Of a stretch of DNA of 5,035 nt, positions 1 to 5,035 are shown piece by piece (within the stretch, counting starts at the first letter, position 1; every line of letters begins with the position of its first letter). Made by a program: the position numbers and the translations under genes. Location of the stretch: contig JASLKO010000078.1 in NCBI GenBank assembly GCA_030747475.1, positions 1 to 5,035 on the forward strand. Reading direction: 5' to 3'. This DNA is from Candidatus Thalassarchaeaceae archaeon. GTDB taxonomy: Archaea; Thermoplasmatota; Poseidoniia; Poseidoniales; Thalassarchaeaceae. Below the pieces are notes generated by a model. It made no database searches, was not told the DNA's origin, and saw nothing but the letters and a program-made list of their open reading frames with translations.

Positions 1-2421
1 TTGAATCAACGATGTTATGGCGCGTGGATCTTCTCCTGGAATGAGAACATCAGCGGCATCAAGATTGACCTGTTCACCACTTCCTACTGCGATTCCCAAA
101 TCTGCAACCGCCAGTGCTGCGGCGTCATTGAAACCATCTCCTGCCATCAGAGTGTGACGGCCATGGCTTCGATTTTCAACCCAAATTGCTTTGCCTTCAG
201 GGTCAATTTCTCCCCTACAATGCATTGGAGGTATACCGACCTCTTTGCCTAGTGATTCAACAGCAGCCTGGGCATCTCCTGAGAGAAGTTCAACAGCAAT
301 GCCCATGGATTGAAGATCATGGATCATCTCTGCAGCACCAGGGCGTAAATCATCATGAATAAAGGTGAAGGCAGCAATGGCTTTACCGTCTTTGGCTAGC
401 AAAGATAGCCCATGATCTGGATTGAGATCATCCAGTAAATCATCCGATATGGTCACCCCTTCTTGAACCAACCAATCCTTACGACCGAACATCACTTTCT
501 TGCCCTTAAGTGTGCCTTCAACACCGGCATCACCATCTTTGAGAGATTTGACATCAGCCACTCCAATTGACTCTGCTTCTCGTAAGATTACTGCGGCATA
601 TGGGTGATTGGAGCGCTGTTCGAGACCTGCTGCTAATTTCAGTACAGATTCTCGTTTTTGACCTTTGAGAGGACGAATGACATCTAGACGAGGGTGTCCA
701 CTGGTCAATGTGCCCGTCTTGTCTAAGAGGGCTAAATCAATTCGGGCGGCGGCCTCCAATGCATCGCCGCCTCTGGCAACGACCCCTGATAGTGATGCGG
801 TCGAGAGCGCTGCTGCATGTGGAACTGGGGCTGCAAGTAACAGAGCACAAGGGCAAGCTACAACCCACAACAAGAGAGTTGTACGAATATCGTTTGTAAT
901 CAATCCAACCAAAGGGGCTCCGACAAGAACGAGCGGGACCCACCACTGAGAAAATGATTCAAGCGTGGCTTGAATCCGAGGAGGTCGATCCCTGAACGTA
1001 CGAACTTCATCGATAAGACCGGATAATCTAGTCGTTACTCCGATTGCTGTAGATTCAACGATGATTGGGCCTCTATCTAGAACCAAACCGGCGTGCACTT
1101 CGTCACCTTCTGCTACGCGTATGGGGATGCTTTCACCTGTCAAAGGAGCACGATTCAATGAACCAATTCCTTCGATTACAATCCCATCTACTGGAACCAC
1201 CTCTCCACTGCGTATTTCGATTCGATCTCCCGTCTCAAGAAGTTCGATTGAAACCATGTCATCATCTTCGTCTACGCAGTCGGCAACTGGATTTGATGTG
1301 AGCATTGGCTGATTGGATGGCATCAATGAAATGCTGGTGATTTGTTTCGCTTGTGAGGCTGCTCTTCGAGCTCTGCGGGGAAGGCGATCTAGGCCCCCTT
1401 GCATTGCTTGTCGCGCTTTCATTAGCGCTGATTCTTCCATGTGTGCTGCAATGGCTACAAGGATTGAAACAATGAGGGCCTCGGACCAATGCTCACCAAA
1501 GAATGCTCCAATTACTGCAAGAGATGTTAGCAACTGAAATCCAAACTCCTTGATCTTGAGACCCCCCCATGCATCTAGGAACATACGCCATCCAGAAAGA
1601 CCAACTCCAATCAACGTCAATGACATCAGCATTGACCAACTTAAATTTGGAATGACTAAGATTGCAACCAATATTAAAATCGCAGGAACACTGGATATAA
1701 GGCGCCATTGCCCCGTATCCAATCGCCGATTTTGGACCTCCTTTAGCGAGGGATTTGGTCCGATGATTCTCTCCAAACCATTTTCCAACTCAACCACAAT
1801 TTCCCGTCCAATATCGGGAACAATTTGTAACTCAACACACGCATCCTCAAACCGAACATCAAGAATTCCAGGGACTTGGGTTAGCAACAAACGAAGTTCA
1901 GTTCGACCAACTCCATTTTTCTCTGCTAGGCCTGTCGCTGTGATACCTTGCACTCTCTGCCACGGCAAATCTGGTTCGTGACCAAGACTGCTCAATAGCG
2001 AGGACACTTTGGACGTATGTCCTTCTCCAAGGTCAATTGTGATTGATGCTGTCCCCATGGTGGCGGAAACATTGACCTGACGAACTCCTGGCAATCGTAG
2101 GGTGGCTCGTTTTGCTTTGGCTGCACAATCTGGACAATCCATGCCTTTAATCGGCCATTCAAAGATATGGACACCATCAATCTCTAGCGATAGATCTTCA
2201 GCATCGATAGAAGCCGCTGCTTCGACATCAACCAAACGTGGTTTCAATCGCTCTTTGACAGCATCTACTTGATTTGAAAGACCCTTGGTTAGCCTAGAAA
2301 GTCGCTTGGTTAATGGAACGTCGACTTTTTGTTCTTCAGATATGGATTCAGGAAGGGGGTTTTCAGGGGGGATATCACCCTCATCATCCTCTATGAGGAT
2401 GAATTCATCGGTCCCGTCCAT
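1..2421 (-). CDS. Heavy-metal-translocating P1B-type ATPase, probably Zn/Cd/Pb class (C-terminus cut by window edge)
   Basis: Membrane pump that would use ATP to export a soft or transition metal cation from the cytoplasm. There are 807 codons open from ATG 2421 to base 1 with no stop; only the last transmembrane pair and the tail should be missing. Visible order: acidic then basic N-terminal extension (residues 1-85); HMA metal-binding domain with GMDCPDC (C96, C99); a second HMA-like fold without cysteines (about 157-225); TM1-2 (about 239-283); TM3-4 (about 295-328); actuator domain with LTGES (428-431); TM5-6 with CPC (523-525); phosphorylation site DKTGT (D567); HP motif (606-607) in the nucleotide domain; SGD (714-716); GDGFND (761-766). 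The stretch around residues 307-330 (FFGEHWSEALIVSIL) resembles CadA, so Zn/Cd/Pb is favoured over Cu, but the deciding TM7-8 residues are outside the window. The start is set by an in-frame TAG at 2475-2473 with no other ATG, GTG or TTG after it. No clear Shine-Dalgarno is seen. Certain as a P1B ATPase; the metal is inferred. Confidence 0.96.
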   Translation of the reverse strand, partial: MDGTDEFILIEDDEGDIPPENPLPESISEEQKVDVPLTKRLSRLTKGLSNQVDAVKERLKPRLVDVEAAASIDAEDLSLEIDGVHIFEWPIKGMDCPDCAAKAKRATLRLPGVRQVNVSATMGTASITIDLGEGHTSKVSSLLSSLGHEPDLPWQRVQGITATGLAEKNGVGRTELRLLLTQVPGILDVRFEDACVELQIVPDIGREIVVELENGLERIIGPNPSLKEVQNRRLDTGQWRLISSVPAILILVAILVIPNLSWSMLMSLTLIGVGLSGWRMFLDAWGGLKIKEFGFQLLTSLAVIGAFFGEHWSEALIVSILVAIAAHMEESALMKARQAMQGGLDRLPRRARRAASQAKQITSISLMPSNQPMLTSNPVADCVDEDDDMVSIELLETGDRIEIRSGEVVPVDGIVIEGIGSLNRAPLTGESIPIRVAEGDEVHAGLVLDRGPIIVESTAIGVTTRLSGLIDEVRTFRDRPPRIQATLESFSQWWVPLVLVGAPLVGLITNDIRTTLLLWVVACPCALLLAAPVPHAAALSTASLSGVVARGGDALEAAARIDLALLDKTGTLTSGHPRLDVIRPLKGQKRESVLKLAAGLEQRSNHPYAAVILREAESIGVADVKSLKDGDAGVEGTLKGKKVMFGRKDWLVQEGVTISDDLLDDLNPDHGLSLLAKDGKAIAAFTFIHDDLRPGAAEMIHDLQSMGIAVELLSGDAQAAVESLGKEVGIPPMHCRGEIDPEGKAIWVENRSHGRHTLMAGDGFNDAAALAVADLGIAVGSGEQVNLDAADVLIPGEDPRAITSLIQ

Positions 2422-2435
2422 GGCCCTGCGACCAA

Positions 2436-2444
2436 GGGGGGGGG
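2436..2444 (-). repeat. Run of nine C (minus strand) in the ATPase leader
   Basis: An uninterrupted homopolymer of nine bases ends 14 bases before the ATPase start codon, within the expected untranslated leader. A run of this length is prone to slippage in replication and to sequencing error. A length change would not shift the reading frame since it lies upstream of the ATG, but could alter spacing between promoter or ribosome-binding elements and the start. Confidence 0.7.
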
Positions 2445-2474
2445 TTTGAACCTCGCTATGGATGAGGCATGACT

Positions 2475-2486
2475 ATTCTCGAGAAT
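2475..2486. promoter_or_regulatory. Perfect 12-bp palindrome, possible operator of the ATPase gene
   Basis: ATTCTCGAGAAT is its own reverse complement and lies 53 bp upstream of the ATPase ATG, overlapping the end of the second 20-bp repeat by five bases. Metal pumps are often controlled by dimeric repressors or activators (ArsR/SmtB, MerR, CopY or DtxR-like types) that bind such symmetric sites. No regulator gene is in the window, so the operator role is inference. Confidence 0.4.
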
Positions 2487-2521
2487 CAATTTTTCAATTG
2501 GAAAATCAATTTTTCAATTGG
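2482..2521 (-). repeat. Two tandem 20-bp repeats starting at the tRNA CCA end
   Basis: Read on the minus strand, the unit CCAATTGAAAAATTGATTTT occupies 2521-2502 and is followed directly by a second copy at 2501-2482 that differs at one base (C at 2483). The first three bases of the first copy are the CCA end of the tRNA. Within each copy CAATT and AATTG can pair around a GAAA loop (2520-2507 and 2500-2487), giving two identical small hairpins. They could serve as a tRNA 3' processing or termination signal, as spaced binding sites for a regulator, or be a simple slippage duplication. The repeat itself is certain; the function is open. Confidence 0.9.
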
Positions 2522-2603
2522 TGCAGGGGGCAGGATTCGAACCTGCGAAGCGCTTGACAGCGGATCTTGAGTCCGCCCCCTTTGACCACTCGGGAACCCC
2601 TGC
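2519..2603 (-). tRNA. trnL: tRNA-Leu, anticodon CAA
   Basis: Class II tRNA that reads the UUG leucine codon. On the minus strand the acceptor GCAGGGG (2603-2597) pairs fully with CCCCTGC (2529-2523). U8, a CCC/GGG D stem and a D loop with GG follow. The anticodon stem GCGGA/TCCGC (2576-2572 with 2564-2560) encloses the loop CTCAAGA, so CAA lies at 2569-2567. The T arm GCAGG-TTCGAAT-CCTGC (2546-2530) is perfect. The discriminator base is A (2522), as expected for leucine, and CCA is encoded at 2521-2519. There is no intron. The variable region is about 13 nt (2559-2547), long enough for class II, but its stem is weak: TGT against GCG with two G-U pairs. It begins 28 bp after the stop of the surface protein gene, so it may be co-transcribed with it; no separate promoter is evident. 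Confidence 0.97.
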
Positions 2604-2631
2604 GATGACTCGCCGATTCGATTCTTGATGT

Positions 2632-5035
2632 TCATTCTTCCTCTTGCCCTACATCCTCGAAACCCGCTGGAAGAGGCGGTGGTGTTGCATCTGGGAACTC
2701 CCGAGGTGGCTCTGGCCAATTGTTCTCATCATCACCAATCCATTCCGAATCATCATCATCATTTTCACCACGAAGCCAGAGCATTGCAGTTCCAAAACCT
2801 AGTGCAGTACATGCTAGAATAAGCAAACTAACAACCAACGGGCCATCACCAAATACGCGTTCAAATGAGCTCAAACTAGAGCCCTCTTTTCTGATTGGAG
2901 GGATGTCAACTGGCATCCGCGATAATTCGTCATCGTTCATGACTACGTACAATTGTAGATCCCCTTCCCTCCAAGCTTCAAATTGAAAACTAATCAATGC
3001 AGATTGTCGAGCATCAAGTGAAACAGTTTGATTGCTTAGACGTATTATTCGTGACTCTGAATTAGATTGAGGTTCCCATACCCATAGCCCAATTTCAAAT
3101 TCACCATCCAAATTACCAGTATTATGGACTCGAATATCAACTCTGATATTTTGATAGACTTCGGGATTCGGAGGGTCGACCCAAATCGATACTAATTCTG
3201 GTGTGAAATGCATGACTTCCAATGCGGGAAGACGTGGCGAATCAATCGTTCCAGGGCCATCCAATGCATTCCCCGCTAAATCTTGGCCTTCCACCCAAAT
3301 TAGCAAAATGTCGCCAGGCTCTAAATCTACAAGCGGTGTGAAATCAACATATGATGAATAGACCCATGAATTTCCTGAATGAACCCCTAAACCCATGTCT
3401 ACAGCACCTTCTGCACCAGGAATATCAAGGCCACCACGACGATAAACCCAATTTAATTCTACAATTTCATTCCCCATGCCACCTTCATCGTTGATATTGA
3501 AAGCGACCAATTGATTGCTAAGGGCATCCGATCGAAGTTGGACTAAACTAGTGGTTTGAAATTCAATCGAAGGATTGACATCATCAATCGCAACTTCAAA
3601 GGCTAAATTGGGTATACTGGTGTTGAATTCAGACAAATTCACCATCCCAAATTGGACAAGATGTGTTGGACCTGGCCAATTTCCAAAACCAAATTCAAGG
3701 ATGGCATCGAAATGGTCACCCTCAAATTGTTGTATGGAATAATAAGATTGAACGCCACCTTCAATTTCAATTTCAATTTCTGTTGACGTTGGGAAATCTA
3801 TGGCGATGTGTTCATGCAATTCTCTGTGAACTAATGACGCGGAAAAAGACATCGAATCGCCAGGTTGAAGGCTCAATTTATTTTCAAACGGTGGCATTGA
3901 AGGGGGAGTTAAGTCAAGAATTTCATCGACACGCCACATTAACCGGTGATCTAATGCCCATGACAAGTGATCTAAGTCTGTTGCACCATTTGAAACCATT
4001 TCGCCTTCCTCGAACATTCTCAATGATGGTTTCCAAATTCCTTCTTGCCAATCTGAAGGTGCGATGAAGTCAATGGCGAATTGAATTTCAACCCGGTAAG
4101 CCCCATCTCCTAGAGATTCTGAAATTACATCCAATGGAACTACAGCACTATCTTCAGGGCGGACAAGCACATCTTGTAGCGGATGATATTGGATGATTCC
4201 ACGCCCATCACCTGCGATATCTAATTCGATTAAATCAATTGATTCCAAACCGTTTTGGTCTTGGAATGTGAATGAGAAACTGTGCTCCATTCCTTGTAAC
4301 AAAGACATGTCTTCATGTCGATTCAAATCCAATGATGGAAGAGAAACTTGGGTTGGTTGTTGTACTTCTACAGTCATTGTTGCCAAATCATTGTCTATGC
4401 CTGGACCACCAGCATCAATGTAGGGGAATCCTGCGAAATCACCCCCCTCAATGAAGCATGAAATTTGGTCACCATCAGCCATACCTGAAAGACTGACTGC
4501 AGGGAAATCTACACGTAAAGAGCCGCGCGGCACACCACCAAGGAATTGCGATGATTCTCCATATTCACTAAGATCGGCCAAACCATCTTGATCAAGATCA
4601 TCATATGTCTCAAACCAACATCGTAGACTAACTGATGATTGATGCAATTCTGCATCATACACATCAATCCAAAATGGAATTGTGCGATCAGGCGACAAGA
4701 TGTTCCCATCTGCCAACTGGCCACCATCAGAAGTGTAGATCATTAGTGGACCCAATGATGGAGCTTGAGTATCAAGGCGCACTTCAATGGAAAATTCACC
4801 TGCAGAGGCATCTTCTGCTCCGTACGTCGGTATGCCGGAAGGCCCAATTTGTAAAATCCAAGGTGATAATGAAATATTATCGGAAGAATCTGGCAATGAA
4901 ATACTCGCTGAGAATGAACCTTCGGAGCCACTGATTCCAATCGATTGTACTGAATCGTTCACACTCATAATTTCCAATGCAACACGATACGCATCAGAGG
5001 ATGGATGTTGGTTGGCCTGCCCCTCAAATCGTACG
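2632..5035 (-). CDS. Large surface protein with Ig-like and CARDB-like domains, C-terminal membrane anchor (N-terminus cut by window edge)
   Basis: About 800 residues are visible, ending at TGA 2634-2632. The frame stays open to the right edge and its first residues (VRFEGQANQH...) read as normal beta-rich protein; a TTG at 4977 and an ATG at 4968 are not followed by a signal peptide, so the true start lies outside. Numbering from the TTG: beta-sandwich-like modules fill 1-590, with boundaries marked by segments such as DTQAPS (69-74), LTPPSMPP (356-363) and DDVNPS (465-470). A perfect EF-hand-type loop, D127-D129-D131-G132-D135-E138, suggests calcium binding. Cys120 and Cys174 could form a disulfide. 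Residues about 592-685 look like a CARDB domain (VDIRVHNTGNLDGEFEIGLWV). One transmembrane helix lies at about 713-735, followed by a 46-residue acidic, proline-rich tail (DDDD, PEPP, TPPPLPAGF). The bulk should be outside the cell with the tail in the cytoplasm. Adhesion, polymer binding or envelope structure are all possible; no catalytic motif is seen and the specific function is unknown. Confidence 0.93.
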   Translation of the reverse strand, partial: VRFEGQANQHPSSDAYRVALEIMSVNDSVQSIGISGSEGSFSASISLPDSSDNISLSPWILQIGPSGIPTYGAEDASAGEFSIEVRLDTQAPSLGPLMIYTSDGGQLADGNILSPDRTIPFWIDVYDAELHQSSVSLRCWFETYDDLDQDGLADLSEYGESSQFLGGVPRGSLRVDFPAVSLSGMADGDQISCFIEGGDFAGFPYIDAGGPGIDNDLATMTVEVQQPTQVSLPSLDLNRHEDMSLLQGMEHSFSFTFQDQNGLESIDLIELDIAGDGRGIIQYHPLQDVLVRPEDSAVVPLDVISESLGDGAYRVEIQFAIDFIAPSDWQEGIWKPSLRMFEEGEMVSNGATDLDHLSWALDHRLMWRVDEILDLTPPSMPPFENKLSLQPGDSMSFSASLVHRELHEHIAIDFPTSTEIEIEIEGGVQSYYSIQQFEGDHFDAILEFGFGNWPGPTHLVQFGMVNLSEFNTSIPNLAFEVAIDDVNPSIEFQTTSLVQLRSDALSNQLVAFNINDEGGMGNEIVELNWVYRRGGLDIPGAEGAVDMGLGVHSGNSWVYSSYVDFTPLVDLEPGDILLIWVEGQDLAGNALDGPGTIDSPRLPALEVMHFTPELVSIWVDPPNPEVYQNIRVDIRVHNTGNLDGEFEIGLWVWEPQSNSESRIIRLSNQTVSLDARQSALISFQFEAWREGDLQLYVVMNDDELSRMPVDIPPIRKEGSSLSSFERVFGDGPLVVSLLILACTALGFGTAMLWLRGENDDDDSEWIGDDENNWPEPPREFPDATPPPLPAGFEDVGQEEE
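3760..3780 (-). repeat. Hexanucleotide microsatellite coding for E-I repeats
   Basis: On the plus strand the unit TTCAAT is repeated three and a half times without a mismatch. On the coding strand it gives alternating Glu and Ile (residues 400-406 of the surface protein, numbered from the TTG at 4977), a pattern suited to one amphipathic beta strand. Gain or loss of a unit would keep the frame and change strand length by two residues. Confidence 0.85.

Larger units (their letters stand above)
2422..2518 (-). promoter_or_regulatory. Leader between tRNA-Leu and the ATPase gene
   Basis: These 97 bp hold, in transcription order, AT-rich tandem repeats, a 12-bp palindrome, a T-arm-like stretch and a C9 run, then the ATPase start. 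The only short reading frame (ATG at 2469, giving M-P-H-P then TAG) is not a gene. The AT-rich repeats are the most likely place for a promoter of the pump gene, with the palindrome as a possible operator. I cannot identify a textbook TATA box or -35/-10 pair, so the promoter role is inference from position. Confidence 0.4.

Noticed and set aside
1..252. 83-codon plus-strand reading frame at the left edge
   Set aside because: Its opposite strand encodes GDGFND and flanking P-domain residues of the ATPase, so it is a shadow.
1562..1568. Possible programmed frameshift at the seven-base C (G on coding strand) run in the ATPase
   Set aside because: The reading frame is intact across it (Trp-Gly-Gly-Leu) with all downstream motifs in the same frame.
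1550..1981. 143-codon plus-strand reading frame
   Set aside because: It lies wholly opposite the HMA2-TM2 part of the ATPase, whose motifs are all intact; the plus-strand translation is Ser/Thr/Pro/Arg-rich without recognisable motifs.
2482..2521. Strong intrinsic terminator after the tRNA
   Set aside because: The hairpins have only 5 AT-rich base pairs and the T tract behind the first is four bases, so a terminator cannot be claimed from sequence alone.
2482..2521. CRISPR array or integration attachment site
   Set aside because: Two adjoining units with no spacer do not make an array, and there is no integrase or second tRNA fragment with cargo between.
2486..2719. 77-codon minus-strand reading frame over the tRNA
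   Set aside because: It translates through the whole tRNA-Leu and overlaps the end of the surface protein in another frame.
3663..4067. 134-codon plus-strand reading frame
   Set aside because: It is antisense to the surface protein gene, has low-complexity Gln/Leu stretches from the TTCAAT repeat, and shows no domain.
4968..4977. True start of the surface protein at TTG 4977 or ATG 4968
   Set aside because: No signal peptide follows and the frame stays open with protein-like sequence to the window edge, so the gene is better read as truncated.

Overview
All supported genes lie on the minus strand and are tightly packed. In transcription order, from high to low coordinates, they are: a large surface protein gene entering from the right edge (5035 to 2632), a tRNA-Leu with anticodon CAA (2603 to 2519), a 97-bp leader rich in repeats and palindromes (2518 to 2422), and a heavy-metal P1B-type ATPase gene (2421 down to base 1) that runs off the left edge. 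Both protein genes are partial: the surface protein lacks its N-terminus and the ATPase lacks its C-terminus. I see no convincing plus-strand gene, insertion sequence, CRISPR array or integrase.

Organism: by eye the DNA has a moderate GC content. The surface protein has serial Ig-like beta domains, a CARDB-like domain next to the membrane, one C-terminal transmembrane helix and an acidic, proline-rich tail. This style suggests a planktonic archaeon of the Marine Group II (Poseidoniales) type. That is inference from architecture and not proven; a bacterium is not excluded. The tRNA encodes its own CCA and has no intron.

The ATPase has every catalytic motif expected in the visible part: one canonical GMDCPDC metal-binding domain, LTGES, CPC, DKTGT, HP, SGD and GDGFND. 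Its transmembrane segments 3-4 resemble the Zn/Cd/Pb (CadA/ZntA) class more than the Cu class. An N-terminal acidic extension and a second, cysteine-less HMA-like domain are unusual. The surface protein carries a perfect EF-hand-type calcium loop.

The most curious part is the junction between tRNA and ATPase. A 20-bp unit starting exactly at the tRNA's CCA is present twice in tandem. Each copy can fold into a small GAAA-loop hairpin. The repeats run into a perfect 12-bp palindrome, then a T-arm-like stretch with a run of nine C, and then the ATPase start codon. Nothing links the three genes in function beyond shared orientation; the leader may hold the regulation of the metal pump. I did not find a clearly new multi-gene system.
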